The notes under the pieces were generated by a model. It made no database searches. It saw nothing but the letters and a program-made list of their open reading frames with translations, and was not told where the DNA came from. DNA of 17,529 bases from Gammaproteobacteria bacterium (GTDB lineage Bacteria > Pseudomonadota > Gammaproteobacteria > GCA-001735895), in the NCBI GenBank assembly GCA_021767985.1, contig JAASSH010000003.1, forward strand, positions 1 through 17,529, in the 5' to 3' direction. A program made the translations under genes and the position numbers. Within the stretch, counting starts at the first letter, position 1. Each line of letters starts with the position of its first letter. Of this stretch, positions 1-7,645 are shown in pieces.

Positions 1-959
1 AGCATCGGCTCGATGGTGAGCTCGAAGGTGCCCCAGTGAATCGGCAGCGATTGCTGCGCCCTGACCTCGAGATGGATATCGATTGCCTGTGACGGATCGA
101 CGTGATGAGCTCCCATGAAATAGCGCGGTCCGTAAGCACCGATCGGAATCATGGCGAGTCGAAACGGACCCAGGCGCGATCCAATCTCCTTGAAATAGGT
201 ATCGTTGTACCCGGTATCGCCGACAAAATAACTGCGGAAATCGTCGATCTCGACCACCCAGCCGCCCCACAGGGTCTTATTGGTATCCCAGAACGTGCGC
301 CTGGACCAGTGCTGCGCCGGCGTCATCGTGACTTCGACCCGGTCGTCGAAACGGTGACTTTGCCACCAGTCGAGCTCGATCACCCGCTCGGCGGAGATAC
401 CCTGCTTCTGAAACCAGGTCTTGAGTCCGAGCGGCACGTACCACAGCACCGAATCGCCGAACATTGCGACGGTATCGCGATCGAGCGAATCGAAGTGATT
501 ATGCGAAATAACGACAAAATCGATAGGCGGCATCTGTTCGAAGTTCAGCGCCGGCTGGGTATAGCGCGGTTCGACCAGGAAATCGTAGTTGAAGGGGCGC
601 TGCGTCAGGTGTGGATCGGTCAGGTAGTTGACACCGCGATACTGCACCAGCGAGGTCGCATGGCCGATCCAGGTCACCCGCGGCCGCGTGGCGTAGGAAC
701 CGATCAGTTCGAGGTCGGCGTTACCGACGATCGACGCAACTTCCCGCGGGTCGCGCGGTGGCGGACCGTCCTCGCGCAGGCGCATGAAAAAATACTTTAC
801 CAGCGACGCTTTATGCTGAGTGATAAATTCGCCATCGCCATGGTGCGCCTTGTCCGGGTCAAATGCGATTTTCGGCGAGCTGCTGCAGCCGCAGAGTAGC
901 CCAAACATAAGGATCAGTAGACCCTGGTAGAGCGGTTTTTGCTGCTTCGTCCGGTTCAT
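1..959 (-). CDS. MBL-fold metallo-hydrolase lipoprotein, NAPE-PLD/UlaG-like (3' end outside window)
   Basis: The gene is read from the reverse complement, starts with ATG at 959 and stays open to the left edge (319 codons seen, no stop). The N-terminus is a lipoprotein signal: a basic start, a hydrophobic stretch at about 11-22 and the lipobox LLCGC with Cys25. Ser at +2 suggests outer-membrane sorting. The rest matches the metallo-beta-lactamase fold of the NAPE-PLD/UlaG group: WIGHATSLV at about 97-105, the metal motif SHNHFDSLD (H153, H155, D157), H217 in TPAQHW, D248 in VGDTGY, and H308 near the visible end. This implies a zinc-type phosphodiesterase or lactonase acting in the envelope. 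The substrate cannot be read from the sequence. Its start lies only 36 bp from the divergent ligase start, so the two promoters must overlap or lie inside the genes. No strong Shine-Dalgarno is seen. The family call is secure; the precise function is not. Confidence 0.9.
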   Translation of the reverse strand, partial: MNRTKQQKPLYQGLLILMFGLLCGCSSSPKIAFDPDKAHHGDGEFITQHKASLVKYFFMRLREDGPPPRDPREVASIVGNADLELIGSYATRPRVTWIGHATSLVQYRGVNYLTDPHLTQRPFNYDFLVEPRYTQPALNFEQMPPIDFVVISHNHFDSLDRDTVAMFGDSVLWYVPLGLKTWFQKQGISAERVIELDWWQSHRFDDRVEVTMTPAQHWSRRTFWDTNKTLWGGWVVEIDDFRSYFVGDTGYNDTYFKEIGSRLGPFRLAMIPIGAYGPRYFMGAHHVDPSQAIDIHLEVRAQQSLPIHWGTFELTIEPM

Positions 960-983
960 TTGGATACCATAACCCGAGTTACG

Positions 984-988
984 AAGGA
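984..988 (+). promoter_or_regulatory. Shine-Dalgarno AAGGA fixing the ligase start
   Basis: AAGGA lies 7 nt upstream of the ATG at 996. An in-frame ATG at 939 lies inside the divergent lipoprotein gene, has no such site and would add 19 residues that do not look like the family. This supports 996 as the start. Confidence 0.7.
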
Positions 989-995
989 TATAAAC

Positions 996-2366
996 ATGTT
1001 GCAGAAACTCTGGAACCCGGAGATCGAAACGCTGAGCCGGGAACAGGTATGCGCACTCGAAGCACCGCTGATAGCCGACCAGATTCGCTACGTCTACCAG
1101 CACAGCCCCTATTACCGCGACAAGTACGACCTGGCCGGCATTGATCCGGCGACGATCGATTCACATAGCGCTCTGGCACGACTGCCGTTTACCGAGAAAT
1201 CCGACATTGCGCAGGCACAGCAGCAGGGGGAACTGTTCGGTCCTAATCAGTGCTGCGATTTCGACGATATCATACGCATGACATGTACCGGCGGATCTAC
1301 CGGCGAACCGACGCGACTCGGCTGGACTCGTAACGATATCGATGGGTATAACGAAATGGGGGCGCGCGCGATGTGGGCCATGGGTTGTCGACCGCGCGAC
1401 CTGGTCATCAGCTGCCTGAACTACTCGATGTACGCGGGGGGCATCATGGATCACGGCGCCTTCGAGACGCTGGGCGCCGGTATCCTGCCATACAGCATCG
1501 GCAATTCAGAGCGGCTGCTCGAGATGCTGTCGCGTTTCCCGCCGCGCGCGGCGGGCTACTCGCTTTTCATGACGCCCTCTTACGCGGTGCGGCTGGCCGA
1601 TATCGCGCAGCAAAACGGTATCGACCTGCATCGTCTGAACGTTACCCGGGGTTATTTTTCCGGCGAGGCCGGGCTGCAGGTTCCGGGATATCGCGACAAG
1701 ATCGAACAGGCCTGGGGCATGCGCGCGATGGACATGTACGGTACCGCCGAGCTCGGGGTACAAAGCGGCGAATGCGAACATCGCAATGGTCACCACTACT
1801 GCGGGGCGGGACTGGTGGCGGCGGAACTGGTCGATCCCGCGAGCGGCGAAACCCTTGCTTTCGAAGACGATAGCGTGGGCGAGCTGGTTTACACCTCGCT
1901 GCGGCGTGAGGCCTGCCCGCTGATTCGCCTGCGCAGCCACGACATCGTACGCATTTATACCGAGCCATGCGCCTGCGGCCGCCACAGTTTTCGGCTGCAC
2001 ACGCTGGGCCGCAGCGACGACATGTTCATCGTCAAGGGCGTTAACGTGTTTCCGCTGGCAATACAGGAAGCATTGCTGAAACATCGGCCCGAAATCAGCG
2101 CCGAGTTCTTCGTCGAGTTAACGCGGGAACCACCGATCGACTATCGTCCGCGACTGTGCATCGAGGTATCGCCAACGCTGAACAGCAAAGGTTACTCCGG
2201 ACTGGCGCAGGCAATCGTATCGACCTTACAACAGCAGTGTAATTTCAGCGCAACGGTGGAGTTCGTAGCCCAGGGATCGATTGCCACCGAGCACAAGACG
2301 CGCCGCCTGTACCGCGCGTACCTCGACCAGGCAGCACCCGCGCTCGAGGTTCTCTATCGCCAGTAG
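996..2366 (+). CDS. Phenylacetate-CoA ligase-like (PaaK family) AMP-forming acyl/aryl-CoA ligase
   Basis: The 456-residue protein belongs to the ANL adenylating superfamily, PaaK branch, which joins an aryl or acyl acid to CoA through an acyl-adenylate. The visible motifs are the P-loop TGGSTGEPT at about 98-106, MYGTAELG at about 247-254, the region SHDIVRIY at about 314-321, the Cys pair PCACGR typical of PaaK, and GRSDDMFIVKGVNVFP at about 338-353. The C-terminal small domain follows. Length is close to that of PaaK (about 430-450). The start at 996 is chosen for its Shine-Dalgarno. The gene stands alone: no paa ring-oxygenation genes are nearby, so phenylacetate is not established as the substrate and an unassigned CoA ligase is equally possible. 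It converges with the GGDEF-EAL gene across 19 bp. Confidence 0.88.
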   Translation: MLQKLWNPEIETLSREQVCALEAPLIADQIRYVYQHSPYYRDKYDLAGIDPATIDSHSALARLPFTEKSDIAQAQQQGELFGPNQCCDFDDIIRMTCTGGSTGEPTRLGWTRNDIDGYNEMGARAMWAMGCRPRDLVISCLNYSMYAGGIMDHGAFETLGAGILPYSIGNSERLLEMLSRFPPRAAGYSLFMTPSYAVRLADIAQQNGIDLHRLNVTRGYFSGEAGLQVPGYRDKIEQAWGMRAMDMYGTAELGVQSGECEHRNGHHYCGAGLVAAELVDPASGETLAFEDDSVGELVYTSLRREACPLIRLRSHDIVRIYTEPCACGRHSFRLHTLGRSDDMFIVKGVNVFPLAIQEALLKHRPEISAEFFVELTREPPIDYRPRLCIEVSPTLNSKGYSGLAQAIVSTLQQQCNFSATVEFVAQGSIATEHKTRRLYRAYLDQAAPALEVLYRQ

Positions 2367-2385
2367 CGGGTTGCACCTGGCATGA

Positions 2386-4482
2386 TCAGGCGGCCGGCTG
2401 TCGCTTCGCCAGGAATTCGGTCATGTTCTGGTTAGACAATGGCTTGCTGAAGTAATAGCCCTGGTAGTACTTGCAGTTGAATTTCTTCAGCAGCTCGAAC
2501 TGTTCCGGTCCCTCGACACCCTCGGCCACGACTTCGAGCCCCAGGTGCTTCGACAAGGCCAGGATCGACGCCACCATCGCCTGGTCGCCGGTATCGTTGC
2601 AGATGTCCTCGACGAAGGACCGGTCGATCTTGATATGGCTGACCGGCAGGTTCTTCAAATGCGCCAGCGACGAGTAGCCGGTGCCGAAATCGTCGAGCGA
2701 AAAACTGATGCCGCGACTGATCAATTCCTGCATGCGCTGAATCGCGTCATCGATATTGTGGATGATATTGTGCTCGGTAACTTCCATGATGATATTTCGG
2801 GTCGGCACATTGACGCGCTCTAGCTGGCCCTGAATATTTTCCGCGAACTGCTTGTCGCGGAACTGGCGCGGGCTGATATTGATGCAAAGCAGGAAGTCGT
2901 TACCGAGCAAACCCTGATGGACCCACAGCGTCATTTGCTTGAGCGCGGTGTCGATAACCCAGCTGCCCACTTCGACGATCTGGCCCGAAGTTTCGAGTAC
3001 GTCGAGAAACTCCGCCGGTGCCACCACGCCGAGCTCGGGGTGTTCCCAGCGAATCAGGGCCTCGACGCCGATGACTTCCATCGAGCGATTCACCACCGGC
3101 TGATAGTAGAGCTGGAACTGGTTTTCCTTGAGCGCACGGCGCAGCTGGTTCTCGAGCTCCAGCTGGCGCGTGACGTCGCTGCTCATACTCTCGCTGAAAA
3201 ATTCGAGACGGTTACGACCCTCGCGCTTGGCCTGGTACATCGCGGTATCGCCGAAACGCAACAGGTCGTGCCCGTTGTGATCTTCACTGGTAATCATCGA
3301 GATGCCGATACTCGCAGTTACATGCAATTCGGTTTCGTGAATTCGGCATTCCATCGCAATCGTGTCGCGAATCTTGTTGGCGATCTCTCGCGCCTGGGAG
3401 ACGGCTTCGCGAGCATCCGGGCTCAGTCCCGACAGGATCACGATGAACTCATCGCCACCCAGCCTGGCCACGGTGTCGTCACCGCGCAGGTGCGCCTGCA
3501 GGCGCTGCGCCATCTCCTGTAACACCAGGTCGCCCGCCGGATGCCCCATCGAATCGTTGATGTACTTGAAATTATCGAGATCGATAAACAACAGCGCGCC
3601 GAAATTTTTATTGCGCCTTACGCGCGCCACTTCCATATCGAGCCGCTTGGCAAGCTCGTTGCGATTCGGCAACCCGGTCAAGGTATCGTAGTAGGCAAGG
3701 TATTCGACCCGCTCCTCGGCGGCGCGCAGATGGCGTATATCACGAGCGATGGTCGAGAAAAACTCGATCTCGCCGCGATTATTACGATGCGATATCAACA
3801 CCTGCGAGGTCAGCACCTTTTCCCCGGTGAGCGACAGAAAAGTGGTTTCATCGGTCCACATGCCTTCCTCGATCGCTCGTGGAATACCCTCGCTCAGTAT
3901 CTTCTGGCCGTCGGCCGGTGAGTGAAAATCTGCCAGCCGGATGCGGCTGATATTCTCATCCTTGCCGATGCCGAGCAGTTTGCGGCCGGACTGGTTGATA
4001 TAGGTGACGAAACCGTCGAGGTTGGCGATACAGATCAGGTCGGGAGTGGCTTCGAGGATCGCGGTGAGTCGCTGCTGGCGCTCGCGCGCGAGTTTCTGAT
4101 CGATAACCAGGCGCCATTCGCGCATCACCCGACTCGCGGTGCGCGGCAGCGAGGACATCGTTTCCTGGGTCTTTACGATGTAATCCGCGGCGCCTGACTT
4201 CATCGCGTTGAGCGCAACTTTTTCGTCGCTATAGCCGGTCATGACAATCGTCGGGCAGCCAGGTCCAGGATTGAGTAGCTCGGTGCCCTGGCCGTCAGGC
4301 AGTTTGATATCGGTAATGATCAGGTCTGGATTGGTATTCTCGATCAACGACCTGGCCTGTTGCAGCGTGGCCGTAATGGTCAGGCGACAATGCGCATCGG
4401 CCTCGAAAGCACGGTTGATCAGGGCAGCGTGCCCTGGATCGTCCTCGACCAGTAATATATTGTACTCAGGCTGGTTGCGCAT
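2386..4482 (-). CDS. Response regulator with REC-PAS-GGDEF-EAL domains (cyclic-di-GMP synthesis/hydrolysis)
   Basis: The 698-residue cytoplasmic protein has four domains. REC is at about 7-125 (acidic pocket D14/D15, phospho-acceptor D58, T82, K104). PAS is at about 140-250. The diguanylate cyclase domain at about 263-430 has an intact GGDEF at 342-346 and an RxxD inhibitory site at 333-336, five residues before it. The phosphodiesterase domain at about 440-690 has EAL at 474-476, DDFGTG at 597-602 and E654 in VAEGVE. Both catalytic halves keep their signature residues, so the protein could make and break c-di-GMP. Which activity dominates cannot be read from the sequence. Phosphorylation of REC by an unlinked kinase is inferred. 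The gene lies 64 bp downstream of the HDOD gene on the same strand and is probably co-transcribed. The stretch before its ATG has only a weak ribosome site (a GGGAGG lies about 38 nt upstream). Confidence 0.95.
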   Translation of the reverse strand: MRNQPEYNILLVEDDPGHAALINRAFEADAHCRLTITATLQQARSLIENTNPDLIITDIKLPDGQGTELLNPGPGCPTIVMTGYSDEKVALNAMKSGAADYIVKTQETMSSLPRTASRVMREWRLVIDQKLARERQQRLTAILEATPDLICIANLDGFVTYINQSGRKLLGIGKDENISRIRLADFHSPADGQKILSEGIPRAIEEGMWTDETTFLSLTGEKVLTSQVLISHRNNRGEIEFFSTIARDIRHLRAAEERVEYLAYYDTLTGLPNRNELAKRLDMEVARVRRNKNFGALLFIDLDNFKYINDSMGHPAGDLVLQEMAQRLQAHLRGDDTVARLGGDEFIVILSGLSPDAREAVSQAREIANKIRDTIAMECRIHETELHVTASIGISMITSEDHNGHDLLRFGDTAMYQAKREGRNRLEFFSESMSSDVTRQLELENQLRRALKENQFQLYYQPVVNRSMEVIGVEALIRWEHPELGVVAPAEFLDVLETSGQIVEVGSWVIDTALKQMTLWVHQGLLGNDFLLCINISPRQFRDKQFAENIQGQLERVNVPTRNIIMEVTEHNIIHNIDDAIQRMQELISRGISFSLDDFGTGYSSLAHLKNLPVSHIKIDRSFVEDICNDTGDQAMVASILALSKHLGLEVVAEGVEGPEQFELLKKFNCKYYQGYYFSKPLSNQNMTEFLAKRQPAA

Positions 4483-4546
4483 ATTGCTACGCCGGTTTGT
4501 TTTCCCAGTAAACTTGGCTGCCTCCCTGCTATCGGCATCTGCGCCA

Positions 4547-5398
4547 TTAACCTAAGATAATATTCCTCACTTCATCGCACTGTTGTGCGCTGTCCTGGAT
4601 AATGCCGTTAAGCGTATCAGGGCTGATTTCGAGCTGCTCGACCATGGCCGCGAGCCTGGGGTCGGAGTCGATATCAGGCACAGTGCCCAGCTGCGCCATC
4701 TGGTTGGCCAACGCCAGCATCAGCGCGGCGGTATTGTTTTCCTGCGCGAGCTGATACTGGTGGTGACAACCCACCAGTTCGGCGAGTTCCGCCGATAGGC
4801 CCCAGGCCTCGAGCAGCAGCGCGCCCACTTCGGCATGGTCGAATCCCAGCACCTCGCGTTCGGCCTGGTCGCGGAGCTGGTGCTGCTCTTCGATTTGACG
4901 CGAAATCGCTGCCGCAAGCGCCGCATCGTGCTGATAAATAACGAGAATTCCGAGATCGTGCAAGATTCCTGCGAGAAACAGGATTTCTGGATTGAAACCG
5001 CCCACCGTCTTTGCGATCAGGCGCGCCGTGATCCCGCAGCGCAGACTGTGAAGCCAGAAATCATCGATATTGACGCCACTGTAGCTCAGCGTGTTCATCG
5101 AGCCGGCGACCGAGGTGGCCAGCACCAGGTTGCGCAGATCAAGCTCGCCGATAATACCAATCGCGGAAGCGACGGTTTCGATTTCACGCGGGAAGCCGTA
5201 GTAGGAGCTATTGGCAATTCGTAAAACGCGGGCGCTCAGCGCAGGATCGTAAGCCAGGATTTCGGCGACCTGGTCGCGCGTATGATCGGGGTCATCGATG
5301 ACCTGTTGCAGCCGCAGATACACCTCTGGCAGGCTGATTAGCTGCAGTACGTTTTCGACCAGTGATTGCGCGGTGGTTATCCCGGCACCATTATCCAT
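4547..5398 (-). CDS. HDOD domain signalling protein
   Basis: The 283-residue protein is almost wholly an HDOD domain. It has the N-terminal LPEVYLRLQQ helix at about 23-32, the turn DPALSARVLRIANSSYYG at about 51-68, and HDLG at 147-150, with a second His-rich spot GCHHQY later. HDOD proteins are HD-superfamily relatives that generally lack a full metal-binding set and act as regulators in bacterial signalling, often next to c-di-GMP enzymes. Here the gene lies between an Rcp1-type response regulator and a GGDEF-EAL protein, which fits an adaptor role in that pathway (inference). No transmembrane segment is evident. The start at 5398 gives a conventional N-terminus, although the ribosome site is weak. 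A possible terminator and a -10 element in the 74-bp gap upstream suggest it may also be transcribed on its own. Confidence 0.93.
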   Translation of the reverse strand: MDNGAGITTAQSLVENVLQLISLPEVYLRLQQVIDDPDHTRDQVAEILAYDPALSARVLRIANSSYYGFPREIETVASAIGIIGELDLRNLVLATSVAGSMNTLSYSGVNIDDFWLHSLRCGITARLIAKTVGGFNPEILFLAGILHDLGILVIYQHDAALAAAISRQIEEQHQLRDQAEREVLGFDHAEVGALLLEAWGLSAELAELVGCHHQYQLAQENNTAALMLALANQMAQLGTVPDIDSDPRLAAMVEQLEISPDTLNGIIQDSAQQCDEVRNIILG

Positions 5399-5427
5399 GC
5401 GAGCAGAGAGGCTGTTTGTTCCTGCTG

Positions 5428-5433
5428 AGTATA
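5428..5433 (-). promoter_or_regulatory. Possible -10 element for the HDOD gene
   Basis: TATACT on the minus strand matches the sigma-70 -10 consensus at five of six positions and would start transcription about 20-25 nt before the ATG. No convincing -35 hexamer lies at the right distance, so the call is tentative. Confidence 0.3.
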
Positions 5434-5445
5434 GCCGGGGTAGCG

Positions 5446-5469
5446 AAAAACGTGCCGCAGAATCGCGGC
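5446..5469 (-). terminator. Possible intrinsic terminator after the Rcp1-type regulator gene
   Basis: On the minus strand the sequence forms a GCCGC/GCGGC stem with a 6-nt loop, followed three bases later by TTTTT. It starts a few bases past the regulator's stop codon. The stem is only 5 bp, so termination would be partial at best. Confidence 0.4.
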
Positions 5470-5472
5470 CGA

Positions 5473-5928
5473 CTAGCGCCAGGGGTTCTGGTTCCAGGCC
5501 AGCCAGTAGTAGCCGAGGTCCTTCATCAACAATTCGAACTTGGTGAAATCCATCGGTTTTACCACGTAACTATTAGCGTTGTATTCGTAGGATTGGGCGA
5601 TATCCTTGTCCGCCGAAGACGTGGTCAGAATAACGACCGGGGTTCTGCGGGTGCTCTCATCGCCTTTTATCCGGCGTAACACTTCGAGACCGTCGACCTT
5701 GGGCAGGCGCAGGTCGAGCAGGATACAGTGTGGCCTGGGGTATTTTTCCTCGTCGGTGTACTCGCCCTCGTGGAATATATAGTCCAGGGCCTTCTGGCCG
5801 TCATCGACGTGATAGATTTCGTTCGATACCTTATGCTGCTCGAAGCTGCGCTTTACCATTTCGGCATGGGCATCGTTGTCTTCAACCAATAGCAATTTCA
5901 GCGGTTCGCCAACTGCGTCTACACTCAT
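5473..5928 (-). CDS. Rcp1-type single-domain response regulator
   Basis: The 151-residue protein is a stand-alone receiver domain. It has LLVEDNDAHAEM with the acidic pocket around D17, phospho-acceptor D72 in LLDLRLPKVDG, ILTTSS with the conserved Thr, and VVKPMD with the conserved Lys. The insert after the third helix (FHEGEYTDEEKYPRP region) and the C-terminal aromatic tail are typical of the Rcp1 subfamily, which pairs with phytochrome-like or PAS histidine kinases and lacks a DNA-binding domain. Signal output must therefore go through protein partners; the neighbouring HDOD and GGDEF-EAL proteins are candidates (inference). Its ATG overlaps the TGA of a short upstream reading frame that looks like the tail of a histidine kinase. 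That is the junction expected of a kinase-regulator operon, but the kinase body is missing. Confidence 0.94.
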   Translation of the reverse strand: MSVDAVGEPLKLLLVEDNDAHAEMVKRSFEQHKVSNEIYHVDDGQKALDYIFHEGEYTDEEKYPRPHCILLDLRLPKVDGLEVLRRIKGDESTRRTPVVILTTSSADKDIAQSYEYNANSYVVKPMDFTKFELLMKDLGYYWLAWNQNPWR

Positions 5929-6086
5929 AAATCAACTTCCTCCGGGGAGGGTAGCGTAAAACAAAAATAACATCCCTGTCCATCGCGGACTGGCTCTATT
6001 CGGGCCAATTCCATCTTGAATCTCGACAACAGGCTTTTCCAGAGCGAGTCCGACCCCAGTTTTGGGCGGCTCATGCCGCGACAGGC
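5925..6086 (-). pseudogene. Apparent remnant of a histidine kinase C-terminus (ATP-binding domain tail)
   Basis: The minus strand between the betC stop and the regulator start carries two kinase-like stretches in different frames. From 6060 downward one frame reads TGVGLALEKPVVE, which resembles the G2 box and following helix of HATPase domains. From about 5999 downward another frame reads DGQGCYFCFTLPSPEE, which resembles the terminal strand (GxG..FxFTLP) of the same domain. That second frame ends in TGA overlapping the regulator ATG (ATGA). It is open from an ATG at 6074 as a 49-codon ORF and is also in frame with betC past its TGA. The simplest reading is a truncated kinase gene with one frameshift. 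Against this, the first frame also stays open through the region and ends in a loosely similar FLFYATLP, so a frameshift is not strictly required. No H-box, N-box or sensor part remains. Confidence 0.6.
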
Positions 6087-7619
6087 TCACTTGAATTTCG
6101 GCTTGAATGCAGTCGGCCTCGGGAAACGGGAAGTAATATCGAACCGGGTCAGGTCCATGTGGCTGCGGGTATATTCCTCGGAAGCGTCTCGCGCCGGATT
6201 GAAATCCCAGCCCTGGTAGCGCCCCAGACGCAAGGCTGCATGCACCGCGCGCCGCCGGTCCTGATCGCGAATTACCGTATGCTGCAGAGCCGCGCTATCC
6301 CAGTAAGCCGCGGCTTCTTTACGGAAATCTTCGAGCAGCGGGTGTGAAACAAGATTTTCGAGTTCGTTGGGATCCTGCTCGAGATCGAACAACTGCTCCG
6401 GATCGGTGCTGCAGGAAATATACTTGTACTGGCCGCGCCGGATCATCAGCATCGGGGCGGCGGTGCCCTCGGCCAGGTATTCGCTGACGCAGGCGTTCGG
6501 ATCATTCGCGGCATCACCGTCACACAGCGCAACCAGCGAACGTCCGTGCAGCGGATCGATCGGCTCAGGCCGGTCGCGACCGGTGAACTCGGCAGCGATA
6601 TCGACCAGGGTTGGCAATACGTCGACCTGGGCTACCGGGGCGGACACGCGGCGCGGCTCAAAACGCCCCGGCTGGTGTACGATCATCGGAATCCGGTTCG
6701 ACCATTCGCGGAAACTCATCTTGTACCAGAGGCCGAACTCGCCGAGCATGTCCCCGTGGTCCGAGGTAAAGATGATCGTGGTGTTGTCGGCCAGGTCGCA
6801 TTCGTCCAGCGTTGCGCGCAGACGACCGAGCCATTCATCGACATAGCTGACGTTGCCGTAATAGGCGCGACGCGCGTTGACGATTTCCTGCTCGCTGAGG
6901 TCGACCGCGTCAAGCGCGATGACTTTCTCGAGGCGCGCATTGTGCGCATCCTGCCGTGCCGGGCGCGGCACCGCCGGCAGCGGAATATCGACATCCTCGT
7001 AAAGATCCCAGTACTGCTGCCTGGTGGCATAGGGATCGTGCGGATGAATAAAGCTCGCCACCAGGCACAGCGGGCGCGAATCCTCGCTGCGCGCGTGATC
7101 GTAAATGGCGCGCATTGCCTGGGTACCGACCTCGTCATCGTAGGCGAGCTGGTTGGTTATCGCGGCAACACCCGCCTGTTTGACACTCGACATGTTGTGG
7201 TACCACAGGTCGATGCGTTCATGCGGGTTATGCCAGTCGGGCACCCAGCCGAAATCCGCCGGGTAAATATCGGTAGTCAGGCGATCCTCGAATCCGTGCA
7301 GCTGGTCCGGGCCGACGAAATGCATCTTGCCGGAAAGGCAGGTGCGATATCCCATCAGGCGCAGGTAGTGAGCGAAGGTCGGCATGGTCGCAGGCAGGTA
7401 GGCGGCGTTGTCGTATCCCCCGCAGGCCGAAATGTTTTGCCCGGTCATGAAGGCATAACGCGCCGGGGTGCACAGCGGACTGGAGCTATAGGCGGCGTCG
7501 AACAACACACCCTCGTCCGCCAGGCGGTCGATGTTCGGGCTTTTCACCGCGGGATTACGGTAGCAGCCGAGCGCCAGCGCGCTGAGCTGATCGGCCATTA
7601 CGACGAGTATGTTTTGCAT
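6087..7619 (-). CDS. betC: Choline-sulfatase
   Basis: The 510-residue enzyme hydrolyses choline-O-sulfate to choline and sulfate, feeding glycine-betaine synthesis or sulfur supply. Family features are the opening NILVVMADQ with metal ligand D10, and the sulfatase motif CTPAR at 50-54 with ...MTG at 58-60, where C50 would be converted to formylglycine. Others are SGKMHFVGPDQLHG at about 96-109, YHNMSS at about 140-145, HPHDP at 192-196, and SDHGD with D287/H288. The C-terminal segment (WDFNP..., HMDL) is diagnostic of BetC rather than generic sulfatases, and the length is typical. No signal peptide is present, so it should be cytoplasmic. It follows the GFA gene by 26 bp on the same strand. 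No betA, betB, betI or choline transporter is in the window, so uptake and oxidation must be encoded elsewhere. A formylglycine-generating enzyme is also needed from outside the window. Confidence 0.95.
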   Translation of the reverse strand: MQNILVVMADQLSALALGCYRNPAVKSPNIDRLADEGVLFDAAYSSSPLCTPARYAFMTGQNISACGGYDNAAYLPATMPTFAHYLRLMGYRTCLSGKMHFVGPDQLHGFEDRLTTDIYPADFGWVPDWHNPHERIDLWYHNMSSVKQAGVAAITNQLAYDDEVGTQAMRAIYDHARSEDSRPLCLVASFIHPHDPYATRQQYWDLYEDVDIPLPAVPRPARQDAHNARLEKVIALDAVDLSEQEIVNARRAYYGNVSYVDEWLGRLRATLDECDLADNTTIIFTSDHGDMLGEFGLWYKMSFREWSNRIPMIVHQPGRFEPRRVSAPVAQVDVLPTLVDIAAEFTGRDRPEPIDPLHGRSLVALCDGDAANDPNACVSEYLAEGTAAPMLMIRRGQYKYISCSTDPEQLFDLEQDPNELENLVSHPLLEDFRKEAAAYWDSAALQHTVIRDQDRRRAVHAALRLGRYQGWDFNPARDASEEYTRSHMDLTRFDITSRFPRPTAFKPKFK

Positions 7620-7645
7620 GGGTTGCCTGCCTGGTTGAGCCGTAG

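Noticed and set aside
102..899. 265-codon plus-strand open frame at the left end
   Set aside because: The minus strand here encodes a clear MBL-fold lipoprotein with metal motifs, so this frame is antisense noise.
939..995. Earlier ATG at 939 for the PaaK-like ligase
   Set aside because: It lies inside the divergent lipoprotein gene and lacks a ribosome site, while AAGGA precedes the ATG at 996.
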